Assembly (NCBI RefSeq): GCF_019802045.1
Contig: NZ_JAHVHU010000013.1
Span: 1-64,000, forward strand
DNA length: 64,000 nucleotides
From: Membranihabitans marinus
Lineage (GTDB): Bacteria > Bacteroidota > Bacteroidia > Chitinophagales > Saprospiraceae
Direction of reading: 5' to 3'
Position 1 is the stretch's first letter. Every line of letters starts with the position of its first letter. The notes below the pieces were generated by a model. The model saw nothing but the letters and a program-made list of their open reading frames with translations, was not told where the DNA came from and searched no databases. Shown here piece after piece: positions 16,885-25,435 of this stretch. Made by a program: the position numbers and the translations under genes.

Positions 16885-17847
16885 TTAACTCCCGAATTGA
16901 TTTGATTCATTTAGGTCAAGGATTTCAATATTATCCTCCAGCGGAATAACAAACATTTTTCCGCTGCGTGCCAGTGAGACTGGTTTGAAGGTTTTTTCAG
17001 CTTCCTCTTGAAATACCTTAATGTTCTTGTATCTGCTGCTGTAATGACCCAACAACAAATGCTCAGCTTGAGCATCCAAAGCGGTCTTAGCCGCTTCTGT
17101 GGCTGTGGAGTGATACCGTTCGGTGGCCAGTTCCTGATCCGAACCAAGGAAGGTAGATTCATGGTACAACAAGCGAACAGGTCCTATAAAGTCAGCGCAT
17201 TCTTTGAAGTAAGCCGTATCCGATACATAGGCATAGGAACGGGGGGTGGGGTGGCGTTCAATGTGTTTCAGTGTGTAGGGTTGGTCCTGTATCCGAATTG
17301 ATCCTCCATTCAGAAGTATTTTGATATCTTGGTCCGAAAGATTAAGCGCCGTGACTTTTTCTTTGGACAGGTATTTACGGTTAATTTTTTCACGAATGCG
17401 GTAACCATATGTCGGAATCCGGTGACGGAGCGGAAAGGCTACAATGTCCATTGCTGTATTATTTACAATATTGACCGGGGTCACATTGGTGATTTCTTGA
17501 ATATTAATGGGGTATTTGAAATCGTGACTGGTGATGCCAATCATGAACTCGATGTATGATTTGATCCCTTGGGGCCCAAATATGTGTAGTGGTGACGTGC
17601 GTCCATAAAGATTGTAGGAAGTGAGTAGGCCGGGTAAGCCAAAGATATGGTCACCGTGCATATGGGATATCAGTATCGTGTTGATCCGTGATTTTTTGAT
17701 GCCGTATTCCAACATCCTAAGCTGTGAACCTTCCCCGCAATCGATTAAAATACTATCAATCCCCGTTTGAAGGACTTGTCCAGACGGGTATCGGTCAATT
17801 GTAGGAACGGCCGAGTTGGCCCCCAGAATACAAAGTTTCCAATTCAT
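16885..17847 (-). CDS. rnz: Ribonuclease Z
   Basis: A 320-residue metallo-beta-lactamase-fold endonuclease that trims the 3' trailer of tRNA precursors. The zinc motif is SHMHGDHIFGLPG (near residues 61-73), and the N-terminus LCILGANSAVPT and the later LLYHEST and GHYSSRY segments are typical of the short bacterial form. This fits the tRNA genes here, whose CCA ends are not encoded. Its start codon overlaps the stop of the STAS gene by four bases (ATGA), implying coupled translation. Confidence 0.94.
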   Translation of the reverse strand: MNWKLCILGANSAVPTIDRYPSGQVLQTGIDSILIDCGEGSQLRMLEYGIKKSRINTILISHMHGDHIFGLPGLLTSYNLYGRTSPLHIFGPQGIKSYIEFMIGITSHDFKYPINIQEITNVTPVNIVNNTAMDIVAFPLRHRIPTYGYRIREKINRKYLSKEKVTALNLSDQDIKILLNGGSIRIQDQPYTLKHIERHPTPRSYAYVSDTAYFKECADFIGPVRLLYHESTFLGSDQELATERYHSTATEAAKTALDAQAEHLLLGHYSSRYKNIKVFQEEAEKTFKPVSLARSGKMFVIPLEDNIEILDLNESNQFGS

Positions 17848-18224
17848 TCTTCTTCTTCACTTGCGAAGTCTTTTTCAAGTTGTTCCATCATGACGTAGTC
17901 GATCGCTTCGTCAAGAGTGGGGATGATTATCAGTATTTTATCCAATTTAGAAATCTCGATTAATCGCTGTACAGCGGCATGATTTGCGTTGCACAAAACA
18001 AACAGTCCGCCGTCTCTCCACAGTCGGTGGCCTGTCAAAATGGCGCTCAGTCCTGACGAATCGACATATTCGATTTGTTCCATGTCGAGTACCATGTGTT
18101 CAACACCTTCATTGTGGAAGAAAACCAGTTCAGACTTGAGTTGTGGCGCATTCAGAGAATTAATTTGTGGTTCATCGATGCGTAGAACCGTGTATATATC
18201 GTGTTTATCGACCGTGTATTTCAT
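17844..18224 (-). CDS. STAS-domain protein (anti-sigma factor antagonist-like)
   Basis: A 126-residue single STAS domain. The segment LDMEQIEYVDSSGLSAILTGHRL (about residues 46-68) contains the DSSGL motif, whose serine is the usual phosphorylation site in SpoIIAA-type antagonists. The acidic tail FASEEEE is unusual for the family. No partner kinase or anti-sigma factor lies nearby. It overlaps rnz by four bases, an arrangement that puts a possible stress switch and tRNA maturation in one transcript. The role in partner switching is inferred from the fold. Confidence 0.85.
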   Translation of the reverse strand: MKYTVDKHDIYTVLRIDEPQINSLNAPQLKSELVFFHNEGVEHMVLDMEQIEYVDSSGLSAILTGHRLWRDGGLFVLCNANHAAVQRLIEISKLDKILIIIPTLDEAIDYVMMEQLEKDFASEEEE

Positions 18225-18425
18225 ATTGGTATTAAATTTGATGATAAGTATAGTGAAATGTCAGAAACTTCAAGGAAGAAAATTGAAAAAATTAATTGTA
18301 AAAGTTATTTCTCAGGACCGGCTGCTCAAAAGTAGCCTTATTCCCAAAAATAATGTTAATTTACCTTCGTTTCTGAAGCATTCTAATTTTTTATTGTTTC
18401 TTAGAATAAAGTTATATCTCTCTAT

Positions 18426-20957
18426 ATGAAAAAGTTCTCACCAGAAGTAAAGAAAATACTCAGTCACAGCAAAATCCAGGCAAAGCGAATGGGGCATGGA
18501 TTTGCGGGGCCGGAGCATATATTGCTTGGAATCATACACGAAGAGGAAAGTTTGGCGGCCAAGGTTTTTGAATCTTTGGACGTGGATTTGGTTGAGTTGT
18601 CCGATTATCTTGAAAAGTATAGCAGTAACCAGGTTCGGCCAGTAATTAGCCCTGATCGTGATATTCCATTTGACAAACACGCTGAAAAAATATTAAAGTT
18701 TTCAGTTCTTGAAGCCAAGGTATTTAAGAACCAGGAAATTTCCCCTGAACTAATCGTCTTGTCCATGCTTAAGCATCAGGAGAACAGAGCTTCCAAGATC
18801 CTAAAGCAATTTGACGTCGATTATGAAACGTATAAAAATGAATTGTACTATCTGATTAATGAGGATCAGGTGGATATTGATGTTTATTCTCAGTCCGCAT
18901 CGGATGATTCGCCCTCCTACGAGGATGAGGGCAGTTCGACCCGAGGATTTCAGAAACGAGGAGCCAAAAAATCGACGACACCTGTATTGGATAATTTTGG
19001 GCGGGACATTACCCGGTTGGCCGTCGAAGATAAGCTGGATCCCATCATAGGCCGTGACGAGGAGATCGAGCGGGTTTCGCAGATTTTAAGTCGTCGGAAG
19101 AAGAACAATCCGATATTAATCGGGGAGCCCGGGGTGGGCAAGACCGCCATTGTAGAGGGACTTGCGCTTCGGATCCAATCAAAAAAAGTTTCCAGGACCT
19201 TGTTTGATAAACGGATTGTCATGCTGGACTTGGCTGCACTCGTAGCAGGAACCAAATATCGGGGACAATTTGAGGAGCGAATGAAGGCGATTATGAATGA
19301 GTTGGAGAAAAACTCGGATGTGATCCTGTTTATTGATGAGATACATACGATAGTTGGTGCAGGAGGAGCGACCGGATCATTGGACGCATCGAACATATTC
19401 AAACCAGCCCTGGCGCGGGGAGAGTTGCAATGCATCGGTGCTTCGACGCTGGATGAGTATCGTCAGTATATCGAAAAAGACGGCGCTTTGGATCGTCGTT
19501 TCCAAAAGGTATTGGTCAATCCGCCGACGGCAGAAGAAACGGTGAATATATTACAGAATATCGCACCAAAATACGAAGACTTCCACAATGTAGAATACGA
19601 TGAGGAAGCGATTAAAGCGTGCGTGCATCTGAGTGAACGATATATTACAGATCGATTTCTCCCGGATAAGGCGATTGATGTAATGGATGAAGTAGGTGCA
19701 CGGGTTCACCTCAAAAACATCTTTGTGCCCAAACACATCGAGGAGATGGAGCGGCAAATAGAGGATGTCAAAGAAATGAAAAACCAGGCTGTCAAGAATC
19801 AGCAATATGAAAATGCAGCCGAGTTGCGTGATCAGGAATCCAAAATGATAAAACAATTGGATGAAGCCCGCGCTAACTGGGAGGAAGAGTCCAAAACCAA
19901 AAAATACCCGGTTGATGAGGCGGCCATTGCTGAAGTAGTGTCTATGATGACCAGCATACCCCTGCAAAAAGTAGCACAAAGTGAAAGTAAAAAGCTTGTC
20001 GGAATGCACAGTGATATTCAGAAAATGATTATCGGTCAGGACGAGGCGATATCGAAAGTAACCAAAGCGATTCAGCGCAACAGGGTAGGGCTTAAGGATC
20101 CCTCCAAACCCATCGGTACCTTCATCTTCCTGGGACCAACAGGGGTGGGAAAAACGGAGCTGGCAAAATCACTGGCGCGATATCTATTTGACAGCGACGA
20201 TGCTTTGGTACGGATCGACATGAGTGAGTACATGGAAAAGTTCAGTATCAGTAGGTTGATCGGAGCCCCTCCGGGGTATGTGGGGTATGAAGAAGGTGGC
20301 CAGTTGACGGAAAAAGTGCGTCGAAAACCATATTCAGTGATTTTGTTGGATGAAATTGAGAAAGCACATCCCGATGTTTATAATATATTGTTGCAAGTGT
20401 TGGATGATGGTCAGTTGACGGACGGTCTTGGTCGGAAGGTTGATTTTAAAAACACCTTGATCATCATGACTTCCAATATCGGTGTTCGCCAATTGAAAGA
20501 TTTTGGAATGGGGGTAGGTTTTGCGACCAAGTCACGGAAAGAAAGTTCCAAAGATCACAACAAAAGCGTGATTCAAAATGCCTTGAAGCGAACCTTTTCA
20601 CCCGAATTTTTGAATCGAATTGATGACATAGTTATTTTCAATACACTGGAAAAAGAACATATTTTCCGCATCATCGATATTACGCTCAATGATCTGTATG
20701 GGCGATTGGAAGAAATGAAATTCTCGATTGAACTGACCGACGATGCCAAAGAGTTTGTGGCCAATAAAGGATTTGATCCTCAGTTTGGAGCACGGCCTTT
20801 GCAGCGTGCTATACAGAAATACATTGAGGATCCACTGGCTGAGTACATCTTAAATGAAAACCCTGAGGAAGGTGCAGTTTTTGTGGTCGACTATGATACT
20901 GAGATTGAGGACAACGAAGAGCTCAATGTTCACCTGAAGAGTGATGTGAAATCCTAA
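18426..20957 (+). CDS. clpC: ATP-dependent Clp protease ATP-binding subunit ClpC
   Basis: An 843-residue class-1 AAA+ unfoldase. It has an N-terminal double Clp-N repeat (about residues 1-150), first AAA module with Walker A GEPGVGKT (near 233-240), a UVR-like coiled middle segment (about 445-490, YENAAELRDQE), and second AAA module with GPTGVGKT (near 570). MSEYMEKFSISRLIGAPPGYVGYEEGGQL is the strongly conserved pore and sensor region. It feeds substrates to ClpP, which is not in this window. The UVR segment and short middle domain separate it from ClpA and ClpB. It diverges from the STAS/rnz pair. Confidence 0.96.
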   Translation: MKKFSPEVKKILSHSKIQAKRMGHGFAGPEHILLGIIHEEESLAAKVFESLDVDLVELSDYLEKYSSNQVRPVISPDRDIPFDKHAEKILKFSVLEAKVFKNQEISPELIVLSMLKHQENRASKILKQFDVDYETYKNELYYLINEDQVDIDVYSQSASDDSPSYEDEGSSTRGFQKRGAKKSTTPVLDNFGRDITRLAVEDKLDPIIGRDEEIERVSQILSRRKKNNPILIGEPGVGKTAIVEGLALRIQSKKVSRTLFDKRIVMLDLAALVAGTKYRGQFEERMKAIMNELEKNSDVILFIDEIHTIVGAGGATGSLDASNIFKPALARGELQCIGASTLDEYRQYIEKDGALDRRFQKVLVNPPTAEETVNILQNIAPKYEDFHNVEYDEEAIKACVHLSERYITDRFLPDKAIDVMDEVGARVHLKNIFVPKHIEEMERQIEDVKEMKNQAVKNQQYENAAELRDQESKMIKQLDEARANWEEESKTKKYPVDEAAIAEVVSMMTSIPLQKVAQSESKKLVGMHSDIQKMIIGQDEAISKVTKAIQRNRVGLKDPSKPIGTFIFLGPTGVGKTELAKSLARYLFDSDDALVRIDMSEYMEKFSISRLIGAPPGYVGYEEGGQLTEKVRRKPYSVILLDEIEKAHPDVYNILLQVLDDGQLTDGLGRKVDFKNTLIIMTSNIGVRQLKDFGMGVGFATKSRKESSKDHNKSVIQNALKRTFSPEFLNRIDDIVIFNTLEKEHIFRIIDITLNDLYGRLEEMKFSIELTDDAKEFVANKGFDPQFGARPLQRAIQKYIEDPLAEYILNENPEEGAVFVVDYDTEIEDNEELNVHLKSDVKS

Positions 20958-21038
20958 TTATAAACCCGAAATACATAAAGAACCTTCCGTTGATTTGTAA
21001 AGCGTAATTTTTTTTCTTACATTTTCGATGAAAGTAAT

Positions 21039-21046
21039 TACATTTG
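21039..21046 (+). promoter_or_regulatory. Promoter -7 element of infC (TACATTTG)
   Basis: TACATTTG matches TAnnTTTG. It would start a transcript near 21053 and leave a leader of about 25 bases before the TTG start of infC. No good -33 box is seen. Read-through from clpC remains possible. Confidence 0.45.
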
Positions 21047-21077
21047 CAAAACATTTTTTCATTAAACCTTTGTTAAT

Positions 21078-21665
21078 TTGGCCAGAAGATATTCAAGAAG
21101 TAGAAATTATAAACCTAAAAATACTGCAGAACACCGTATCAATGAACACATTAAAATCCCGGAAGTACGTTTGGTCGGGGATAACCTGGATGAATTGGGC
21201 GAAGTCATCGGGCAGAATATAGAAAGTGGGGTGTTTAGAACTAATATCGTCAAAGACTGGGCCCGAGAGATGGGCTTGGATCTGGTTGAAATAGCGCCGA
21301 AAGCGAAGCCTCCTGTAGTGAAGATCATTGATTACAACAAGTTCCTTTACAATAAGAAGAAGAAGGAAAAAGAAATCAAAAATAAAGCTTCCAAAACGGT
21401 CATCAAAGAAATTCGGTTTGGGCCCAATACGGATGACCATGATTTTGAATTTAAGCTCAAACATGCCAAAGGATTTTTGGAAGATGGAGCGAAGGTAAAA
21501 GCATATGTCCACTTTCGTGGTCGGACGATCGTGTTTAAAGAACGTGGAGAACTATTATTACTTCGTTTTTTGAAAGAACTCGAAGATTATGGATCTGCTG
21601 AAAGTCTGCCTAAACTTGAAGGGAAACGGATGATCGTCATCGTATCGCCAAAGAAGAAAAATTAG
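21078..21665 (+). CDS. infC: Translation initiation factor IF-3
   Basis: A 195-residue IF-3 with the N-terminal domain [18 protein letters not shown], a basic linker around [15 protein letters not shown], and the C-terminal domain ending IVIVSPKKK. The frame starts at TTG 21078; the encoded [13 protein letters not shown] matches the usual basic N-terminus, and no in-frame ATG precedes the conserved [11 protein letters not shown] part. Non-AUG starts let IF-3 limit its own synthesis, because IF-3 discriminates against them (AUU in E. coli). The same self-control is likely here. rpmI and rplT follow, as usual. Confidence 0.95.
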   Translation: MARRYSRSRNYKPKNTAEHRINEHIKIPEVRLVGDNLDELGEVIGQNIESGVFRTNIVKDWAREMGLDLVEIAPKAKPPVVKIIDYNKFLYNKKKKEKEIKNKASKTVIKEIRFGPNTDDHDFEFKLKHAKGFLEDGAKVKAYVHFRGRTIVFKERGELLLLRFLKELEDYGSAESLPKLEGKRMIVIVSPKKKN

Positions 21666-21676
21666 GAACAGTATTA

Positions 21677-21707
21677 TTTGTTCGTACGGGTATTTTTCGT
21701 AATTTTG
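21677..21707 (+). promoter_or_regulatory. Promoter of rpmI-rplT
   Basis: TTTG at 21677-21680, 19 bases, then TAATTTTG at 21700-21707: a full match to the Bacteroidota pattern. It lies just after infC, so the two ribosomal protein genes have a promoter of their own, with a leader of about 30 bases before the rpmI start. Confidence 0.75.
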
Positions 21708-21742
21708 CCCACCGTTTTATAAAATATGAAATATTAAGAATC

Positions 21743-21937
21743 ATGCCCAAGGTAAAAACACATTCCAGCGCTAAGAAAAGATTTCGTGTCACCGGCTCTG
21801 GAAAGATAAAGCGCTTCCAGGCTCGCACTTCTCACTTGATGAGAAAAAAGACCAAAAAAGCCAAGCGACATCTGCGGGGATCTGCCCTAGTATCAGAAGG
21901 CGACACAAAGCGCGTACGTAAGATGTTGAACATCTAA
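21743..21937 (+). CDS. rpmI: 50S ribosomal protein bL35
   Basis: A 64-residue, very basic protein with the bL35 pattern: [22 protein letters not shown] at the start, then [16 protein letters not shown] and the end RVRKMLNI. It is part of the large subunit. It lies between infC and rplT in the conserved order and has its own promoter at 21677-21707. Confidence 0.97.
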   Translation: MPKVKTHSSAKKRFRVTGSGKIKRFQARTSHLMRKKTKKAKRHLRGSALVSEGDTKRVRKMLNI

Positions 21938-22029
21938 TCAAGAATTTATTGACTCCCAGAATTATAACTGCCTGGATAAGCGGCTAAGCAGTACGTATAC
22001 TCCCCTTATACCAGGAAAAAACTTAAAAT

Positions 22030-22374
22030 ATGCCACGTTCAAAAAATGCTGTTGCTTCGAGAAAGCGTCGGAAAAAAATTCTAAAACAAGCCAGAGGCTA
22101 CTGGGGAGCACGATCCAAAGTGTATACCGTAGCCAAGAATGCTGTGGAAAAAGGATTGCTCTACGCCTACAGAGACAGAAGAAACAAAAAGCGGAACTTC
22201 CGTAAGTTGTGGATTGCTCGAATCAATGCAGCCACTCGTGCTGAAGGAATGAACTACAGTTCTTTTATTCATGGTCTGAAACAAAACAACATCGAATTGA
22301 ATCGAAAAGTATTGGCGGACCTTGCGATGAATGAGCCTGCTACTTTCAAGGCGATCGTCGAAAAAGTAAAATAA
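22030..22374 (+). CDS. rplT: 50S ribosomal protein bL20
   Basis: A 114-residue protein with the bL20 start [29 protein letters not shown] and the [26 protein letters not shown] core. It binds 23S rRNA early in assembly and in other bacteria represses the infC-rpmI-rplT transcript. The 92-base gap after rpmI is longer than needed and could fold (CCTGG at 21971 with CCAGG at 22011), so a feedback site there is possible but unproven. It is followed by a hairpin at 22401-22433. Confidence 0.97.
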   Translation: MPRSKNAVASRKRRKKILKQARGYWGARSKVYTVAKNAVEKGLLYAYRDRRNKKRNFRKLWIARINAATRAEGMNYSSFIHGLKQNNIELNRKVLADLAMNEPATFKAIVEKVK

Positions 22375-22400
22375 ACTTTTTTACATCTGATTGTTTGATT

Positions 22401-22433
22401 AAAGTGTCTTTTCCTGATTGAATCGACACTTTT
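22401..22433 (+). terminator. Probable terminator after rplT
   Basis: AAAGTGTC (22401-22408) pairs with GACACTTT (22425-22432), an 8-base stem with a 16-base loop, followed by a weak T-rich tail (TTACTTGTTT). It lies 27 bases past the rplT stop and just before the queA promoter box. Confidence 0.5.
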
Positions 22434-22466
22434 ACTTGTTTGTACCTTAGCAAAATATTGATTCTA

Positions 22467-23531
22467 ATGAAAGCAAAACTGTCACAGTTTAATTACGATT
22501 TACCAAAAAAACTTATCGCAAAATACCCAGCCAGTGAGCGGGATGAATCCCGACTCATGGTCGTACATCGCGATTCGGGAAAAATTGAGCATAAGCTTTT
22601 TAAGGATGTGCTGGATTATTTTGAGGAAGATGATTGCCTCATTATGAACAATACCAAAGTTTTTCCGGCACGGTTATATGGGTGTAAGGAAAAGACAGGT
22701 GCTAACATTGAAGTTTTTTTGTTGCGTGAACTTAACGAAGACGCAAAGCTATGGGATGTGTTGGTCGATCCGGCTCGTAAAATCAGAGTTGGAAACAAAT
22801 TGTATTTCAGTGATCCAAACAGCGATGATAAACTCGTGGCTGAAGTGATCGATAATACGACAAGTCGTGGGCGAACAATTCGATTCTATTTCGAAGATTC
22901 AAATGAAAAATTCAAAGAAATTCTTTATAGGCTTGGTAATACTCCTTTGCCAAAGTATATGAATCGAAAAGCAGAGGCCTTGGACGATGAGCGGTATCAA
23001 ACCGTGTATGCAAAGGAAGTAGGAGCTGTAGCTGCCCCCACTGCAGGATTGCATTTCAGTGAACGCCTCATGAAGCAAATCAAGATCAAGGGCGTTCAGC
23101 AAGCTGAAGTGACACTCCATGTCGGACTGGGAACTTTCCGCAACATCGAAGTAGAAGATCTATCCAAGCACAAAATGGATGCCGAATACTTCTCCGTTGA
23201 TGAAAAAGCTGCCATGATTGTTAATAACGCCAAACGAGCCAAAAAACGAGTTTGTGCTGTGGGTACGACTTCCGTACGGACGATCGAATCAGCGGTGTCA
23301 GCAGATTACTTCTTGAAAGAAGCAGAAGGGTGGACGAATCTGTTCATTTATCCACCGTATGATTTTCATGTTGCTGATTCTATGATTACAAATTTGCATC
23401 TTCCCAAAACAAGCTTACTAATTATGGTGTCTGCTTTCGGAGGATATGATCTTATAAGAGAAGCTTATGAGGAGGCCGTCAAAGAAGAGTATCGCTTCTT
23501 CAGCTATGGAGATGCCATGCTTATTTTATGA
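22467..23531 (+). CDS. queA: tRNA preQ1(34) S-adenosylmethionine ribosyltransferase-isomerase
   Basis: A 354-residue enzyme from ATG 22467 that moves the ribosyl group of SAM to preQ1 in the wobble position of tRNA, giving epoxyqueuosine. Family blocks are [23 protein letters not shown] at the start, [25 protein letters not shown], and [11 protein letters not shown] near the C-terminus. An in-frame TTG at 22440 overlaps a TACCTTAG promoter-like box (22443-22450), so the later ATG is chosen. Other queuosine genes are not in the window. Confidence 0.95.
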   Translation: MKAKLSQFNYDLPKKLIAKYPASERDESRLMVVHRDSGKIEHKLFKDVLDYFEEDDCLIMNNTKVFPARLYGCKEKTGANIEVFLLRELNEDAKLWDVLVDPARKIRVGNKLYFSDPNSDDKLVAEVIDNTTSRGRTIRFYFEDSNEKFKEILYRLGNTPLPKYMNRKAEALDDERYQTVYAKEVGAVAAPTAGLHFSERLMKQIKIKGVQQAEVTLHVGLGTFRNIEVEDLSKHKMDAEYFSVDEKAAMIVNNAKRAKKRVCAVGTTSVRTIESAVSADYFLKEAEGWTNLFIYPPYDFHVADSMITNLHLPKTSLLIMVSAFGGYDLIREAYEEAVKEEYRFFSYGDAMLIL

Positions 23532-23572
23532 TTTTTCTTCAAAGTTGGAACTATTTGGATTTATTTTTGATA

Positions 23573-23595
23573 TACTAATAGTGTATTTATTAGTA
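23573..23595. promoter_or_regulatory. Small palindrome upstream of the DUF2795 gene
   Basis: TACTAATA (23573-23580) and TATTAGTA (23588-23595) are exact inverse copies with 7 bases between. There is no T-run, so it is not a terminator of queA. It lies 22 bases before the next start codon and could be an operator or a leader hairpin. Confidence 0.35.
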
Positions 23596-23617
23596 AAGCA
23601 AAAAATAAAGATTATAC

Positions 23618-23839
23618 ATGTATTGGACATTAGAATTAGCTTACCATCTTGAAGACGCGCCCTGGCCGGCCACAAGAGATGAATTGATTGATTATGCCGT
23701 GCGTTCGGGTTCTCCACTGGAGGTCATCGAAAACCTTCAAGATATGGAGGATGAAGGCGAGATCTATGAATCCATTGAGGATGTTTGGCCGGATTATCCG
23801 AGAAAGGATGATTTTCTCTTCAATGAAGATGAATATTAA
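23618..23839 (+). CDS. DUF2795 domain small acidic protein
   Basis: A 73-residue acidic protein. The stretch LAYHLEDAPWPATRDELIDYAVRSGSPLEVIENLQDMEDEGEIYESIEDV matches the DUF2795 pattern, a small helical domain of unknown function found as a stand-alone protein in many bacteria. It sits between queA and cmk on the same strand. There are no membrane helices or catalytic motifs. The name is a family label, and no function can be claimed. Confidence 0.85.
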   Translation: MYWTLELAYHLEDAPWPATRDELIDYAVRSGSPLEVIENLQDMEDEGEIYESIEDVWPDYPRKDDFLFNEDEY

Positions 23840-23956
23840 GACCCCTTCGTAGAGCTTTTTTGATCGTGCTATTGATCACATAGATTGTTCTTAAAGTACG
23901 AACTACGAAATAGCTTTATCAGACGATTTGATGATTAACAGCCTAACACCTCAAGA

Positions 23957-24646
23957 ATGCCTTGTCACCAAATAAGTATTGATGGATATGCAGCGTGTGG
24001 GAAAAGTACCCTGGCAAGAGAACTGGCGGATGAGTTAAATTTTATATACATAGATTCCGGGGCGATGTATCGCGGAGTGACCCTCTACTTCCTTCGAGAA
24101 GGTGTTTCTTTTGATACCGAACCACCCGATGCGTTGGTCCAATCTATTGATATTCGGTTTGAATATGTTCCGGGAGCTGCCGATAAACTTTATCTGAACG
24201 GCGAAGATGTGTCCACGAAGTTGCGTACATCCCAGGTTAACGAAAATGTTAGTAAAGTCGCTGCACTACCCAACGTTCGTCGAAGATTAGTCGCGCTTCA
24301 GCAAGACTATGGGCATACGCACAACGTTGTCATGGATGGACGGGACATTGGTACAGTGGTCTTCCCAGGCGCCGTTCTTAAAATCTTTCTCACGGCCAAT
24401 TTAGAAACACGTGTTCGCCGCAGAATGAATGATATCAAATCGAGCAATCAATACCTGAATGTTGATGAAATACGTACTAATCTGCTCACCCGGGATCACA
24501 TTGATTCCACCCGGGCCGATAGTCCTTTAAAACAATCCGAAGATTCCGTAGTAATCGATAATACGAATTTGACCAGAAAGGAACAATTGGTTATGGTCAG
24601 GAGCCTGGCCGCACTGAGAATACAGGAGTCATCTTGCAAAGAATAA
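23957..24646 (+). CDS. cmk: (d)CMP kinase
   Basis: A 229-residue cytidylate kinase that makes CDP and dCDP. The P-loop near the start reads IDGYAACGKSTLA, a slight departure from the common GPAGSGKST but with the essential glycine, lysine and serine. YIDSGAMYRG and MDGRDIGTVVFP are the substrate-binding blocks, and RADSPLKQSEDSVVIDNTNLT is the typical C-terminal part. It converges on the DUF805 gene. Confidence 0.95.
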   Translation: MPCHQISIDGYAACGKSTLARELADELNFIYIDSGAMYRGVTLYFLREGVSFDTEPPDALVQSIDIRFEYVPGAADKLYLNGEDVSTKLRTSQVNENVSKVAALPNVRRRLVALQQDYGHTHNVVMDGRDIGTVVFPGAVLKIFLTANLETRVRRRMNDIKSSNQYLNVDEIRTNLLTRDHIDSTRADSPLKQSEDSVVIDNTNLTRKEQLVMVRSLAALRIQESSCKE

Positions 24647-24755
24647 ATCTCGGGGCACTTTTTGATTAGTCCATTGATCACCTTTCCATCACCCGGCCAA
24701 GTCTGCGCCGTAAAATGGCAAAAACACCAAATTCTAGTCTAACCGGTTGGGGCTG

Positions 24756-25127
24756 TTATCGAAGTTGTTCTTTCGGGTCCGGACCATATTGATTAGGACC
24801 GATCGTGCCTTCGCGGACAAAATAGATAAGGAGCCAGATAAAACCAATAATCGGAACAAACCCGACAAAAATCCACCAACCACTTTTGCCAATGTCATGC
24901 AATCTACGCACGGCTACTGCTATACTAGGCAGTACCATGATAATTACAAATAAGGTATATATCGGACCATATACTTCGCCGACGTCTGCAAACCCAAATA
25001 AACTATCTAAGAAATGTGCACCGATTGCCAGGAGAATATAGAATAAAACATAGAGCCAGTATTCCCGTCGCCTTGATCGACCATTGAAATCATTGTATCT
25101 CCGAAGCGCATAGATAAACCAGTCCAT
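24756..25127 (-). CDS. DUF805 domain membrane protein
   Basis: A 123-residue inner-membrane protein with three to four helices. The family marks are YNDFNGRSRRREYWLYVLF at the start and VRRLHDIGKSGWW in the middle. DUF805 proteins (YhaH type in E. coli) are widespread but without a defined activity. The gene stands alone, convergent with cmk. Confidence 0.9.
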   Translation of the reverse strand: MDWFIYALRRYNDFNGRSRRREYWLYVLFYILLAIGAHFLDSLFGFADVGEVYGPIYTLFVIIMVLPSIAVAVRRLHDIGKSGWWIFVGFVPIIGFIWLLIYFVREGTIGPNQYGPDPKEQLR

Positions 25128-25333
25128 AGTTGTTGGTGTGTTTTCGTGAATTCTACATTAGTTTATTTGTGATGGAACGCAGCCAGCGTTTTTTGAATTA
25201 CCAGACCATTCCATAGAACATAGCTTTCTCAAGATATATAAAATATTTTGATTGTGCTCTATATGTATGGAGATCTTGAATGTTGCCAACGTGGTTCGTG
25301 GTATTCAATAGTAGGTACCGGGTTATTCTGAAT

Positions 25334-25377
25334 AAAAAAAGCCCAAATAAAGCACATCCCATGTACTTTATTCGGGC
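25334..25377 (-). terminator. Terminator of the MBL-rhodanese gene
   Basis: On the minus strand a stem pairs about 15 of 17 bases (25341-25357 with 25361-25377) and is followed by seven T (25340-25334). It lies about 60 bases past the stop of the gene at 25436-26782. The rest of 25128-25333 shows nothing I can support. Confidence 0.8.
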
Positions 25378-25435
25378 CGATTCGTTTCAATTCAGGGTGT
25401 TAAACCCTCCATTGATTATTGGCATTCCATCTGAT

